Source: Vibrio breoganii (lineage in GTDB: Bacteria > Pseudomonadota > Gammaproteobacteria > Enterobacterales > Vibrionaceae). From it: DNA of 64,000 nucleotides. The notes beneath the pieces were generated by a model. It worked only from the letters and a program-made list of their open reading frames with translations. It was not told the origin of the DNA and ran no database searches. The position numbers were made by a program, and so were the translations under genes. Below, piece after piece: positions 49,150 through 59,371 of this stretch. The stretch spans positions 2,232,001-2,296,000 of the forward strand of contig NZ_CP016177.1 in NCBI RefSeq assembly GCF_001677275.1, read 5' to 3'. Position 1 is the first letter of the stretch; every line of letters begins with the position of its first letter.

Positions 49150-50163
49150 TTACAGGTCAAACTTAGTTTCATCCAATAGCTTCACAGCAATCGCATGATT
49201 TTCAGCAATTTTCTCAAGTGCTAGTGTATCTGCTTTGAAATCACCCCATGAAGCTACTAACTCAGAACGCTTCACGCCTTCTTTCACTGGGTACTCATAG
49301 TTAATTTCTGCGTACATTTGCTGAGCTTTGTCGCCCGTTAAGAATTCCATCAGCTTCTGAGCATTGTCACGGTTTGGAGAGTGCTTAGCCATTGCCATAC
49401 CACTCACGTTTACGTGTGTACCGTTAGAATCTTGACCAGGGAAGTTAATGTAAACTGATTCAGCCCACGCAACTTGCTTAGGATCGTTAACCATCTTGCC
49501 TAGGTAGTAGCTGTTACCTAGTGCTAGGTCACACAAGCCTTCTTTAATCGCTTTAACTTGTGCGCGGTCGTTACCTTGAGGTTTACGATCTAGGTTTGCT
49601 TTAACGCCTTCAAGCCAAGTTTTTGCTTCCGCTTCACCGTAGTGCGCCACCATAGAAGCCACTAGAGAAACGTTGTATGGGTGCTTACCGCTACGAGTAC
49701 AAATCTTGCCTTTGTACTCTGGGTTAGCTAGGTCTGTGTAATCAAAATCAGAGCCAAGCTTGCCAACGCGATCACGAGAAGAGTATACGTTACGTGCACG
49801 TAGAGTCAGTGCAAACCACTCGCCTTCAGTGTCACGGTATTGAGCAGGGACATTTTCATCAATCACCTTGCTATCAACACTCTGTACAACGTCTTTATTG
49901 CTTAGTTCAACCAAACGACTGATGTCTGTAGTCAATACTACGTCAGCTGGGCTGTACTCACCCTCTTGAACTAGTTTCTCAGCGATACCTGTATTAGAGA
50001 ACTTAACGTTTACCGTGATACCCGTTTGTTTAGTAAATTCATCAAACATTGGTTCAACCAAAAATGGCTGGCGGTAAGAGTATACGTTCACTTCTTCTGA
50101 AGCTGATGCGATTGGCGCGAATACACCGCTAATAGCAGCAGTCAACACAAGTAATTTTTTCAT
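49150..50163 (-). CDS. fbpA: Periplasmic ferric iron-binding protein FbpA
   Basis: A 337-residue periplasmic protein with signal peptide MKKLLVLTAAISGVFAPIASA. The mature start EEVNVYSYRQPFLVEPMFDE and the paired tyrosines Tyr219-Tyr220 (GNSYYLGKM) that ligate Fe3+ are typical of FbpA/FutA-class proteins. A Fur box lies 22 bases upstream of the ATG, so expression should rise under iron limitation. Confidence 0.95.
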   Translation of the reverse strand: MKKLLVLTAAISGVFAPIASASEEVNVYSYRQPFLVEPMFDEFTKQTGITVNVKFSNTGIAEKLVQEGEYSPADVVLTTDISRLVELSNKDVVQSVDSKVIDENVPAQYRDTEGEWFALTLRARNVYSSRDRVGKLGSDFDYTDLANPEYKGKICTRSGKHPYNVSLVASMVAHYGEAEAKTWLEGVKANLDRKPQGNDRAQVKAIKEGLCDLALGNSYYLGKMVNDPKQVAWAESVYINFPGQDSNGTHVNVSGMAMAKHSPNRDNAQKLMEFLTGDKAQQMYAEINYEYPVKEGVKRSELVASWGDFKADTLALEKIAENHAIAVKLLDETKFDL

Positions 50164-50184
50164 TCTAGCTCCCTTAATTGAAAG

Positions 50185-50199
50185 TGAGAATAGTTATCA
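50185..50199. promoter_or_regulatory. Fur box upstream of fbpA
   Basis: TGAGAATAGTTATCA matches the 15-bp Fur core TGATAATNATTATCA at all but two positions. Between here and 50400 the DNA is A/T-rich and I see no other feature. Confidence 0.75.
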
Positions 50200-50396
50200 A
50201 TGCGTTTATTATATTCAAGAACTCGTTTCAAACAATGATAAAAAACAACTAAATTACGATTTATTTAACTTTGTTATCAATTTCTGTGATTCAGTCAGGC
50301 AAAAGCACGTCTTTAAAGATAGAGTGTGCTCCTCAAAATATTCAATTTAGTAGATAAGTTCCACTAAATTACTCGAACTCACGTATTTCACTCACA

Positions 50397-50424
50397 AAAA
50401 AAGGCCTACTCGAAAGTAGGCCTT
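50397..50424. terminator. Terminator after amtB
   Basis: AAGGCCTACT-CGAA-AGTAGGCCTT; the A7 run on the left becomes a T-run for the minus-strand amtB transcript. Confidence 0.92.
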
Positions 50425-50448
50425 TTGTTAAATAATTGATTTATAGAA

Positions 50449-51681
50449 TTATTGTTTCACTGTCATGAACTCTGGGTAAGCACCGATACCACAATCGTGA
50501 ACATCCATGCCTTCCATCTCTTCTTCTTCTGTTACTCGGATACCCATAGTTGCTTTCAGTACAGCCCACACAACCATGCTTGCACCGAATACCCAACCGA
50601 AGATTACTGCAGCACCTAGAAGCTGAGCAGCAAATGTTGCATCACCATTGCTTAGAGGCACAACCATCAGGCCGAAGAAACCACACACACCGTGAACAGA
50701 GATAGCACCTACTGGATCATCAATCTTGATTTTATCGAAGCCTACGATGCTGAATACTACGATTGCGCCGGCTACTGCACCAATACTCACTGCTGCAAGT
50801 GGTGATGGTGATAGAGGGTCAGCAGTAATCGCAACTAGACCTGCCAATGCACCGTTAAGAATCATAGTAAGGTCAGCCTTACCCCAAGTAGTCTTACACA
50901 CTAGAAGCGCTGCGATTGCACCCGCTGCTGCAGCTGCGTTAGTGTTTAGGAAGATTTGACCTACTGCAGTTGCGTTCTCAAAGTCAGAAACCATTAGCTG
51001 AGAACCGCCATTGAAGCCGAACCAACCAAACCAAAGGATAAACGTACCTAGTGTCGCTAGAGGCATGTTTGAGCCAGGGATAGGGTGAACCGAACCGTTT
51101 TTAGCGTATTTACCCTTACGAGCACCAAGTAGAATTACACCAGATAGAGCTGCTGCTGCACCTGCCATGTGTACGATACCAGAGCCTGCAAAGTCACTAA
51201 AGCCAGCTTCTGATAGGAAACCACCGCCCCAAGTCCAGTAGCCTTCCATTGGGTAGATAAAGCCAGTAAGAACCACTGTGAATGCGAGGAAAGCCCAAAG
51301 CTTCATACGTTCAGCTACAGCACCAGAAACAACTGACATTGCCGTTGCTACGAACACTACTTGGAAGAAGAAATCAGACTCTAGAGAGTGATCTGCGCCT
51401 TCGGCTTGTGTTCCAATTAGGCTGCCAAATGATGGTAGGTAACCGCCACCGCTATTGTCTACGTACATGATGTTGTAACCCACCAGCAAGAACATAGTAC
51501 AAGCGATTGCGTACAACACGATGTTTTTAGTTAAGATTTCAGTGGTATTTTTAGAGCGTACTAAGCCTGCTTCTAGCATGGCAAAGCCTGCTGCCATCCA
51601 CATAACTAACGCACCTGAAATAAGAAAGAAAAAAGTGTCTAGTGCGTAACGAAGTTCCGTTACTGTAGCTGTAAGTTCCAT
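50449..51681 (-). CDS. amtB: Ammonium transporter AmtB
   Basis: A 410-residue, 11-helix trimeric ammonia channel. The pore histidines are in GSGIVHMAGAAAALSG and ISVHGVCGFFG. It has no cleaved signal peptide of the E. coli kind, beginning MELTATVTELRYALDTFFF. It lies 24 bases downstream of the PII gene, the standard glnK-amtB operon in which PII plugs the channel when nitrogen is plentiful. Confidence 0.95.
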   Translation of the reverse strand: MELTATVTELRYALDTFFFLISGALVMWMAAGFAMLEAGLVRSKNTTEILTKNIVLYAIACTMFLLVGYNIMYVDNSGGGYLPSFGSLIGTQAEGADHSLESDFFFQVVFVATAMSVVSGAVAERMKLWAFLAFTVVLTGFIYPMEGYWTWGGGFLSEAGFSDFAGSGIVHMAGAAAALSGVILLGARKGKYAKNGSVHPIPGSNMPLATLGTFILWFGWFGFNGGSQLMVSDFENATAVGQIFLNTNAAAAAGAIAALLVCKTTWGKADLTMILNGALAGLVAITADPLSPSPLAAVSIGAVAGAIVVFSIVGFDKIKIDDPVGAISVHGVCGFFGLMVVPLSNGDATFAAQLLGAAVIFGWVFGASMVVWAVLKATMGIRVTEEEEMEGMDVHDCGIGAYPEFMTVKQ

Positions 51682-51705
51682 AATAAATTCTCTTGTCCGT
51701 TATTC

Positions 51706-52062
<357 letters not shown>

Positions 52063-52087
52063 TTAGTTTCATCAACACTTTTATATA

Positions 52088-52104
52088 TACAAAGGGCGTG
52101 CCAA
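52088..52104 (-). promoter_or_regulatory. Sigma-54 promoter of glnK-amtB
   Basis: TTGGCACG-CCCT-TTGTA on the minus strand has the -24 GG and -12 element (TGT in place of TGC) at the correct spacing. It lies about 45 bases before the glnK ATG. Confidence 0.85.
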
Positions 52105-52165
52105 GTTTTTAAGACTATGAATTTAAAGGATTTAAGGGATAAACAGGAAAAGGAGAGAATTTAAT

Positions 52166-52234
52166 TGCACCACATGAGTGCATGACGCTCACCAAAAGTG
52201 CACAAGATGTTAAAAAATGTCACAAGATTGTGCA
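52166..52234. promoter_or_regulatory. NtrC-type enhancer sites upstream of glnK
   Basis: TGCACCACATGAGTGCA (52166-52182) fits the NtrC dyad TGCAC-N7-GTGCA exactly. Two weaker 17-bp sites with one good half each follow at 52186-52202 and 52218-52234. They lie 62-130 bases upstream of the -24 element, a usual enhancer distance. Confidence 0.7.
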
Positions 52235-52250
52235 ATTAAGGGGAAAGGGC

Positions 52251-52619
52251 CTATCGACCCGTAATTAAGAAGCGCTGCCACTGGTGAATAAGGGTCGAGA
52301 AGTCCTCTAGGCCGCACATACCAGAGCTTTCGCTGTCATAAAAGTCCATATCTGGCTCAAACTCTTGTTCATATTGCTGCAGTAATACATTTTCTTGCAC
52401 GGTCACTTCACCCGCTTCAATAATGATGCTGATCTCCGTACCGGGAAGATTAAACACGTCTGCCAGATTATTGTTCGCCTGCTCTATCAAACTAAGAACT
52501 TGGCTGATCTTTTCCCTATCATTACCAATCTCTTCATTCAGCCAACGGCCAATGATCTCATGCCCCATGCTGCATTGAACGGAGTACTTTCCAAATACGC
52601 GTCTAAATTCAAACTCCAT
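52251..52619 (-). CDS. yacL: UPF0231 family protein YacL
   Basis: A 122-residue conserved protein of unknown function. The start MEFEFRRVFGKYSVQCSMGHEIIGRWLNEE is characteristic of the family. No signal peptide or membrane segment. In E. coli the gene lies beside acnB; here it is a few genes away, between glnK and cdaR. Function is not known. Confidence 0.88.
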   Translation of the reverse strand: MEFEFRRVFGKYSVQCSMGHEIIGRWLNEEIGNDREKISQVLSLIEQANNNLADVFNLPGTEISIIIEAGEVTVQENVLLQQYEQEFEPDMDFYDSESSGMCGLEDFSTLIHQWQRFLITGR

Positions 52620-52766
52620 AACTCAACCTATACTGCAATAATAACCAAGCGCTACAAGCTCGGCAGTATACCATTATCTTTTTAGAAACGAGCATCTTGA
52701 CGCGTTTGCCGTTACTATCCTGCCGCCAATGCCAGAAACAAATGCCTTTAAAGATGAGAGCCCGTT

Positions 52767-53918
52767 ATGCAACTGAATGAAATGATCGCCAGACAAATTG
52801 TTGAACGAACAATGAAGATCATTCCCTACTCCATCAATGTCATGGATGATAATGGACGTATTATTGGTTCCAGCGATGCTACTCGTTTGCACCAAAAGCA
52901 TGAAGGAGCCGTGCTGGCCATCACCGAGTCTCGCGTTGTAAACATCGATGAAGCGACTGCAGAGCATCTGAAAGGTGTCAAACCAGGCATTAACCTACCC
53001 ATCTTCTTTCAAGACCACGTTATTGGAGCAATCGGTATTTCAGGAACACTGCAACAAGTGCATCATTTTGGTGAACTAGTGAAAATGACCGCAGAGCTTA
53101 TTGTCGAACAAGCCGCACTCATGTCACAGGTCGAATGGAACAAAAGGCACCGAGAAGAATTGGTGCTTCAATTGATCCGTGGCAGTACCCTAAATGACAT
53201 GCAACTGCAGGCTATTGCCCAGCGTTTGGATCTCGACCTTGAACAACCTCGAATTGCCGCCGTCGTAAAGGTATTACCTATAGGCAACAAAGCCCCTTCA
53301 TTAGAGAACCTGCAGCAATTGGTGCACCTATTGGAATACCCAGAGCGGGACAACCTAGTCGGGATCTTATCCGTTTCACAAAATGAAGTGGTGGTATTAA
53401 AGCCCATTACACTAACAGCAAGTGGTTGGTCTAAAGAGGCGGAAACCAAGCGCGTGAATCTGCTTCTTAAACGAATAAAGAAAGAAGCCAAGTTTCAAAT
53501 CAAAATTGCTCTAGGGGATTACTTTGCAGGACTCGCCGGACTCGCGCGCTCCTACGATACAGCCGAACTGACCATGCACAGCGTAGGCAATCGCTCTGGC
53601 GAGGTGTTCTTTTATCAAGACCATCGACTTCCTGCCATTATGAGTAGCCTATTAGAAGACCCTTGGATTCGCGAACAGCTGGAGCAGTCTTACCTGCAGC
53701 TGCAAAAGCACGACGGCAAAGGGCTACTTATTAAAACCCTTAAGACATATTTGAAGCAGAATTGTGATTCAGCTCTCACCTGTAATGAGCTACACATTCA
53801 CCGTAACACCTTGCGTTATCGAATAGAGAAGATCAACCAAATAACCTCATTAAATATCAACAACATAGACGATCTATTTCAACTGTATATCGCTATCAAT
53901 TTGTTCCATTGGAAATAG
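52767..53918 (+). CDS. cdaR: Sugar-diacid/glycerate regulator CdaR
   Basis: A 383-residue cytosolic transcription regulator. Residues 1-135 match the diacid-recognition domain (QIVERTMKIIPYSINVMDDNG), followed by a GGDEF-like linker, and a PucR-type HTH at the C-terminus (LTCNELHIHRNTLRYRIEKI). In E. coli CdaR activates galactarate, glucarate and glycerate genes. Here it precedes a symporter and a glycerate kinase in the same direction, with a palindrome between, so it probably activates them. Confidence 0.92.
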   Translation: MQLNEMIARQIVERTMKIIPYSINVMDDNGRIIGSSDATRLHQKHEGAVLAITESRVVNIDEATAEHLKGVKPGINLPIFFQDHVIGAIGISGTLQQVHHFGELVKMTAELIVEQAALMSQVEWNKRHREELVLQLIRGSTLNDMQLQAIAQRLDLDLEQPRIAAVVKVLPIGNKAPSLENLQQLVHLLEYPERDNLVGILSVSQNEVVVLKPITLTASGWSKEAETKRVNLLLKRIKKEAKFQIKIALGDYFAGLAGLARSYDTAELTMHSVGNRSGEVFFYQDHRLPAIMSSLLEDPWIREQLEQSYLQLQKHDGKGLLIKTLKTYLKQNCDSALTCNELHIHRNTLRYRIEKINQITSLNINNIDDLFQLYIAINLFHWK

Positions 53919-53920
53919 CC

Positions 53921-53944
53921 TTAATTGTGCAACTGCACAATTAA
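53921..53944. promoter_or_regulatory. 24-bp palindrome between cdaR and the symporter gene (candidate CdaR operator)
   Basis: TTAATTGTGCA-AC-TGCACAATTAA has perfect 11-bp arms. It begins two bases after the cdaR stop codon and lies about 105 bases before the symporter start. A single half-site, TTGTGCAATTAA, is also found at 52228-52239. Confidence 0.6.
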
Positions 53945-54049
53945 CGACACCAGAATCCCTCGTTTATTTGTGGCAAGTGCTAAAGACTTGTCACACCTCC
54001 CTCTCTATATTTGCCGAAAAATTACAAATTGTTACTTGGGGAATATCAC

Positions 54050-55315
54050 ATGATTGAAGTTTCAACCCTCGGCGCACTTGCAGCACTTATTGTCGCTATC
54101 GCACTGATCCTGAAAAAAGTTCCACCCGCCTACGGCATGATTATTGGTGCCTTGATCGGCGGTATTGTGGGTGGTGTATCACTGACAGATACCGTTGGCC
54201 TAATGATCGGTGGTGCTCAAGGCATAGTGACAGCAGTTCTGCGTATATTGGCTGCTGGTGTGTTAGCGGGTGTACTCATCGAGTCTGGCGCTGCCACCTC
54301 TATCGCCGAAACCATAGTTAAAAAAGTGGGTGAAACGCGAGCTCTACTGGCGCTAGCGGTAGCCACCATGATTTTGACGGCTGTTGGCGTATTCGTTGAT
54401 GTGGCGGTTATTACTGTATCTCCAATTGCCCTAGCGATTGCTCACCGTGCAAACATCTCCAAGACAGCAATCTTGCTGGCAATGGTGGGTGGCGGTAAAG
54501 CAGGTAACGTTATGTCGCCAAACCCCAATGCAATTGCAGCCTCTGATGCGTTCAACGTTCCACTGACCTCTGTAATGGCAGCCGGCGTTATCCCTGGACT
54601 ATGTGGCATGCTATTGGCGTACTTTATCGCTAAGCGCTTAGTCAACAAGGGCAGCAAAGTTTCAGCATCTGAGATCGTCGCCGTTGATCATAGCAAGCTA
54701 CCGTCATTTGGCGCTGCGATTGTTGCTCCTCTTGTCGCTATTGCTCTACTGGCACTTCGCCCTATTGCAGGCATTAACGTTGACCCTCTTATTGCTCTAC
54801 CTCTTGGCGGCCTTCTTGGTGCAGTGGTTATGGGGCGCTTCAAAGACTCTAACCAATTTGCGGTTGCGGGACTAAACCGCATGGCTCCAGTAGCAGTAAT
54901 GCTTCTGGGTACAGGTACCCTAGCGGGCATCGTAGCTAACTCAGCATTAAAAGGTGGGCTTATCGATATCTTGACGGCGTCTGGTTTGCCTTCATACCTA
55001 CTCGCGCCAATCTCTGGTGCCATGATGTCTCTTGCTACCGCTTCAACCACAGCAGGTACAGCCGTTGCGGCGAGTGTATTTAGCCACACGATTTTAGAGC
55101 TTGGTGTTCCCGCTCTTGCTGGTGCTGCAATGATTCACTCTGGTGCGACCGTTCTTGATCACATGCCACACGGCAGCTTCTTCCATGCTACCGGCGGTGC
55201 TGTGCATATGGGTATTCGTGAACGTCTAAAACTGATTCCTTACGAGTCTGCAGTAGGTCTGATGATCGCGTTTGTTTCTGTGATGATCTTCGGCGTATTT
55301 GGTCTGTTTGTTTAA
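54050..55315 (+). CDS. GntP-family organic acid symporter (probable glycerate/gluconate uptake)
   Basis: A 421-residue membrane protein of the GntP family, with at least ten hydrophobic segments. The motif GGGKAGNVMSPNPNAIAASDAF and GAAMIHSGATVLDHMPHGSF are typical. The start ATG at 54050 has GGGGA upstream; an in-frame extension to 54011 is less likely. Linkage to glycerate kinase suggests glycerate as the substrate, though gluconate-like acids remain possible. Confidence 0.87.
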   Translation: MIEVSTLGALAALIVAIALILKKVPPAYGMIIGALIGGIVGGVSLTDTVGLMIGGAQGIVTAVLRILAAGVLAGVLIESGAATSIAETIVKKVGETRALLALAVATMILTAVGVFVDVAVITVSPIALAIAHRANISKTAILLAMVGGGKAGNVMSPNPNAIAASDAFNVPLTSVMAAGVIPGLCGMLLAYFIAKRLVNKGSKVSASEIVAVDHSKLPSFGAAIVAPLVAIALLALRPIAGINVDPLIALPLGGLLGAVVMGRFKDSNQFAVAGLNRMAPVAVMLLGTGTLAGIVANSALKGGLIDILTASGLPSYLLAPISGAMMSLATASTTAGTAVAASVFSHTILELGVPALAGAAMIHSGATVLDHMPHGSFFHATGGAVHMGIRERLKLIPYESAVGLMIAFVSVMIFGVFGLFV

Positions 55316-55331
55316 GTTTAAGGGTTTCAAA

Positions 55332-56465
55332 ATGAAAATTGTAATTGCTCCTGATTCATACAAAGAAAGCCTATCTGCAATGGGCGTAGCTCAAGCAATT
55401 GAAAACGGCTTCAAGCAAGTAATGCCAGACGCTGAATACATTAAACTGCCGATGGCAGATGGTGGTGAAGGCACGGTTCAATCACTGGTTGATGCAACGA
55501 GTGGCTCTATCATAAAACATACTGTGACCGGTCCATTGGGTGAAGCCGTTGAAGGCTTTTACGGCATGCTAGGTGATGGCAAGACTGCGATCATCGAAAT
55601 GGCAGCGGCCTCTGGTCTTGATTTAGTTGCACCAGAGAAGCGCAATCCCTTAAAAACCACCACCTACGGTACGGGTGAGCTCATCAAAGCGGTATTAGAT
55701 AAAGGTGTTGAGCATATTATTGTTGGTATCGGTGGCAGCGCCACCAATGATGGTGGTCTAGGAATGGCTCAAGCCCTTGGCATTCGTATGCTAGATGCTG
55801 AAGGCATCGAGCTTGGTTTTGGTGGTGGTGAGTTGTCAAAACTGGCAACCATAGATCTCAACGACCTAGATCCACGCCTGCAAGACGTACGCCTTGAGAT
55901 TGCTTGTGACGTTGACAACCCATTGTGTGGCCCTAAAGGTGCCTCACATGTATTCGGACCACAAAAAGGCGCAACACCAGAAATGGTTGAACAGTTAGAC
56001 GCTAACCTTGCCCACTACGCAAGCATCATGAAAGAGCAACTAGGGGCGGACGTCATCAACCTACCTGGTGCGGGTGCTGCTGGTGGACTTGGCGCGGCGC
56101 TAGTGGGTCTACTCAGTGCTGAACTTCGCCCTGGCATCAACATTGTCATGGATGCGGTTGATCTAGATAGCGTGGTTGCGGATGCAGACCTTGTGATTAC
56201 CGGTGAAGGCCGTATTGATAGCCAAACCATTCACGGTAAAACGCCGATTGGTGTTGCTCGCACCGCCAAAAAGCATAACCTACCAGTCATCGGCATTGCC
56301 GGCTGTCTCGCTGCAGATTGTGGTGTGGTTCATGGGCACGGTATCGACGCAGTGTTTTCGGTTGTGAATCGCGCGGTAGACCTGCCAACTGCATTGGCAG
56401 AAGCGGCTGAGAATATTGAACTCACCGCTCGCAATGTTGCCGCTCTGTATGCGATGAAACGCTAA
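55332..56465 (+). CDS. Glycerate 2-kinase (GlxK/GarK family)
   Basis: A 377-residue kinase of glycerate family 1, which makes 2-phosphoglycerate for glycolysis. Recognisable segments are MKIVIAPDSYKESLSA, MADGGEGTVQSLV, GIGGSATNDGGLGMAQALG and VITGEGRIDSQT. ATG 55332 has AAGGG upstream. It lies 16 bases after the symporter stop, so the two form an operon. The end is convergent with acnB. Confidence 0.93.
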   Translation: MKIVIAPDSYKESLSAMGVAQAIENGFKQVMPDAEYIKLPMADGGEGTVQSLVDATSGSIIKHTVTGPLGEAVEGFYGMLGDGKTAIIEMAAASGLDLVAPEKRNPLKTTTYGTGELIKAVLDKGVEHIIVGIGGSATNDGGLGMAQALGIRMLDAEGIELGFGGGELSKLATIDLNDLDPRLQDVRLEIACDVDNPLCGPKGASHVFGPQKGATPEMVEQLDANLAHYASIMKEQLGADVINLPGAGAAGGLGAALVGLLSAELRPGINIVMDAVDLDSVVADADLVITGEGRIDSQTIHGKTPIGVARTAKKHNLPVIGIAGCLAADCGVVHGHGIDAVFSVVNRAVDLPTALAEAAENIELTARNVAALYAMKR

Positions 56466-56493
56466 GCGTATTCGTACTAGATAGAAGCAAAAA

Positions 56494-56520
56494 ATAAGGC
56501 CGCTTGATAGCGGCCTTATT
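56494..56520. terminator. Bidirectional terminator between glycerate kinase and acnB
   Basis: AATAAGGCCGCT-TGAT-AGCGGCCTTATT, 12-bp arms, flanked by A/T tracts. Confidence 0.92.
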
Positions 56521-56542
56521 CATATCTGCTGTAAATCAGACG

Positions 56543-59131
56543 TTATGCTGGTTCTTGGAAAATGACCGTGTCTGCTTTTTCAGTGTACTGTCCCATACGA
56601 TGGAAGTTCAGGTATCGATAGGTATCCGCTGCCGTCGCATCAATCTGCGATGAGTACTCTAGGTATTCTTCTTTGGTCGGAATACGACCTAAGATTGCAC
56701 CGACTGCCGCAAGTTCTGCTGAAGCCAAGTAAACGTTCGCACCAGTACCTAAACGGTTCGGGAAGTTACGAGTAGACGTAGACATTACCGTTGCTTTGTC
56801 CGCAACGCGCGCCTGGTTACCCATACACAGTGAACAACCAGGAGTTTCGATACGAACCCCTGCACGTCCAAAGATGCCGTAGTAGCCTTCTTCTGTCAGT
56901 TGGTCACGGTCCATCTTAGTCGGTGGTGCTACCCAAAGACGGGTATCTAGCTGGCCGTTGAATTTCTCCAATAGCTTACCTGCAGCACGGAAGTGCCCAA
57001 TATTGGTCATACATGAACCAATGAATACCTCATCGATATCAGTACCTTGTACTTCTGATAGTGGACGTGCATCATCAGGATCATTGGGTGCACACAAGAT
57101 TGGCTCATCGATCTCAGCCAGATCAATCTCAATCACATGCTTATACTCAGCGTCTTTATCCGCTTCCATAAGCTCTGGATTATCTACCCACTCTTGCATA
57201 GCGGTAATGCGACGCTCAATAGTACGGCGGTCACCGTAACCTTCAGCGATCATCCACTTAAGCATAACGATGTTAGAGTTCAAGTACTCTTCGATAGACT
57301 CTTGAGAGAGCTTAACCGTACAACCGGCAGCGCTTCGCTCCGCAGACGCATCAGATAGCTCAAATGCCTGCTCTACGCTTAGATGTTCAACGCCCTCAAT
57401 CTCAAGAACGCGACCAGAGAATTCATTGATCTTGCCTGCTTTCTCAACCGTGAGTAGACCTTGCTTGATGCCGTAATAAGGGATGGCATGAACCAGATCA
57501 CGTAGCGTGATACCTGGCTTCATTTCGCCTTTAAAGCGCACCAAGATAGATTCAGGCATATCCAGTGGCATAACGCCCGTTGCTGCAGCAAAGGCCACAA
57601 GACCAGAACCTGCAGGGAAAGAGATACCTAGAGGGAAACGAGTATGTGAATCACCGCCCGTACCGACAGTATCAGGAAGCAACATACGGTTTAGCCATGA
57701 GTGGATAACACCATCACCAGGGCGAAGCGATACACCACCACGGTTCATGATGAAATCAGGTAGCGTATGATGAGTATTTACATCAACAGGTTTTGGATAC
57801 GCTGATGTGTGACAGAAAGACTGCATCACAAGGTCAGCAGAGAAGCCCAAACATGCTAGGTCTTTTAGCTCATCACGCGTCATAGGGCCGGTTGTATCTT
57901 GAGAGCCCACTGTGGTCATTTTAGGTTCGCAGTATTGTCCTGCACGTACACCTTCTACGCCACAGGCTTTACCCACCATTTTCTGCGCTAGCGTGTAGCC
58001 TTTACTCGATGCCAATGGGTCAACAGGTTTAGCAAACAAATCAGTTTCTTCTAAGCCTAGAGATGTACGAGCACGGCTAGTCAAGCCACGACCCACAATC
58101 AGAGGGATACGCCCGCCTGCACGAACTTCATCAAGGAGTACTTTGCCTAGTTCAAACGTAGAGATTACCTCGCCGTTCTTATGCACTACACCTTCATATG
58201 GGAAGATATCGATGACATCTCCCATATTCATGCTTTGCACGTCCAGTTCAATTGGCAATGCACCTGAGTCTTCCATAGTGTTATAGAAAATAGGTGCGAT
58301 CTTTCCACCTAAACAGATACCGCCAGTACGCTTGTTTGGCACGTTCGGAATATCGTCACCCATAAACCACAGCACAGAGTTTGTCGCTGATTTACGAGAA
58401 GAGCCTGTTCCAACAACATCACCAACGTAAGCTAATGGAATGCCATCTTTTTGCAGCTCTTCTATTTGGCGAATAGGGCCTACATTACCTTGCTCATCTG
58501 GATGGATGCCTTCGCGCTCCATCTTAAGCATGGCTTTTGCGTGCACAGGGATATCAGGACGTGACCATGCATCTGGTGCGGGAGACAAATCATCAGTGTT
58601 CGTCTCACCGGTCACCTTGAATACTTTAACGGTGATTTTCTCAGCAACTTTATCTTTTGAGGTAAACCACTCGGCATCCGCCCACGATTGAACCACTTGC
58701 TTAGCGAATTCATTACCCGCTTTTGCTTTCTCTTCTACATCGTAGAAGGCATCGAACATAAGCAGTGTATGAGAGAGTGCTTTTGTTGCGATAGGGGCCA
58801 GTTCAGAATCGTCTAACAAGCTAACGAGCGGTTCAATGTTGTAACCACCTTGCATTGTGCCAAGTAGCTCAGCCGCCTTTTGCTTGCTCACTAGCGGTGA
58901 TTCAACCTCACCTTTAGTGATAGCTGTTAGAAAGCCCGCTTTAACGTAAGCGGCTTCATCTACGCCCGGTGGAATACGGTTTTCTAGAAGGTCTAAGATG
59001 AAGGTTTCTTCACCTTGAGGTGGGTTCTTAAGTAATTCAACAAGTGCAGCCACTTGTTCTGCGTCTAGGGGCTTTGGAACCACTCCCTGTTCAGCACGCT
59101 CAGCTACGTGTTTGCGATAAGCTTCAAGCAC
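56543..59131 (-). CDS. acnB: Aconitate hydratase B
   Basis: An 862-residue aconitase of the bifunctional AcnB class, acting in the TCA and 2-methylcitrate cycles. It has the B-type N-terminal HEAT-like domain, and the [4Fe-4S] cysteines are in [15 protein letters not shown] and [11 protein letters not shown]. The start is GTG at 59131 ([13 protein letters not shown], as in E. coli), with GAGG about ten bases upstream. Two out-of-frame ATGs lie between that site and the GTG (see findings). A G/C-poor inverted repeat (59154-59179) lies in its leader. Confidence 0.96.
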   Translation of the reverse strand: MLEAYRKHVAERAEQGVVPKPLDAEQVAALVELLKNPPQGEETFILDLLENRIPPGVDEAAYVKAGFLTAITKGEVESPLVSKQKAAELLGTMQGGYNIEPLVSLLDDSELAPIATKALSHTLLMFDAFYDVEEKAKAGNEFAKQVVQSWADAEWFTSKDKVAEKITVKVFKVTGETNTDDLSPAPDAWSRPDIPVHAKAMLKMEREGIHPDEQGNVGPIRQIEELQKDGIPLAYVGDVVGTGSSRKSATNSVLWFMGDDIPNVPNKRTGGICLGGKIAPIFYNTMEDSGALPIELDVQSMNMGDVIDIFPYEGVVHKNGEVISTFELGKVLLDEVRAGGRIPLIVGRGLTSRARTSLGLEETDLFAKPVDPLASSKGYTLAQKMVGKACGVEGVRAGQYCEPKMTTVGSQDTTGPMTRDELKDLACLGFSADLVMQSFCHTSAYPKPVDVNTHHTLPDFIMNRGGVSLRPGDGVIHSWLNRMLLPDTVGTGGDSHTRFPLGISFPAGSGLVAFAAATGVMPLDMPESILVRFKGEMKPGITLRDLVHAIPYYGIKQGLLTVEKAGKINEFSGRVLEIEGVEHLSVEQAFELSDASAERSAAGCTVKLSQESIEEYLNSNIVMLKWMIAEGYGDRRTIERRITAMQEWVDNPELMEADKDAEYKHVIEIDLAEIDEPILCAPNDPDDARPLSEVQGTDIDEVFIGSCMTNIGHFRAAGKLLEKFNGQLDTRLWVAPPTKMDRDQLTEEGYYGIFGRAGVRIETPGCSLCMGNQARVADKATVMSTSTRNFPNRLGTGANVYLASAELAAVGAILGRIPTKEEYLEYSSQIDATAADTYRYLNFHRMGQYTEKADTVIFQEPA

Positions 59132-59351
59132 AACATCATTCCTCTGGTTGTGGTCTGTGAGCTGAAAAAGCTACAGACATCCTTTGATCAGACACCTTGT
59201 CCTATTGTCGTAATATTTCTGCAACACTTATGCATCGCAGTGAACAAGGGCCAAAATGGTGTACCGAGAATATCAAAATTAACCTTAAATTAAAATCTCG
59301 CCATTTTGACCAACATAGCAACTTAGGATGAAATTTTTTACAAATTGTGTC

Positions 59352-59370
59352 TAAAAATGCCTCCAGAGGC
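59352..59370 (-). terminator. Probable weak terminator after the patatin/Omp85 gene
   Basis: GCCTC-TG-GAGGC followed by ATTTTTAG on the minus strand, right after the stop codon. The stem is short. Confidence 0.5.
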
Positions 59371-59371
59371 G

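Noticed and set aside
48803..49198. 131-residue plus-strand ORF over the fbpB/fbpA junction
   Set aside because: It spans two conserved minus-strand genes and has no homology I recognise.
54688..55089. 133-residue minus-strand ORF inside the GntP-family gene
   Set aside because: It is a long antisense shadow of a well-supported membrane protein gene with an Ala/Pro/Arg-rich composition typical of shadows.
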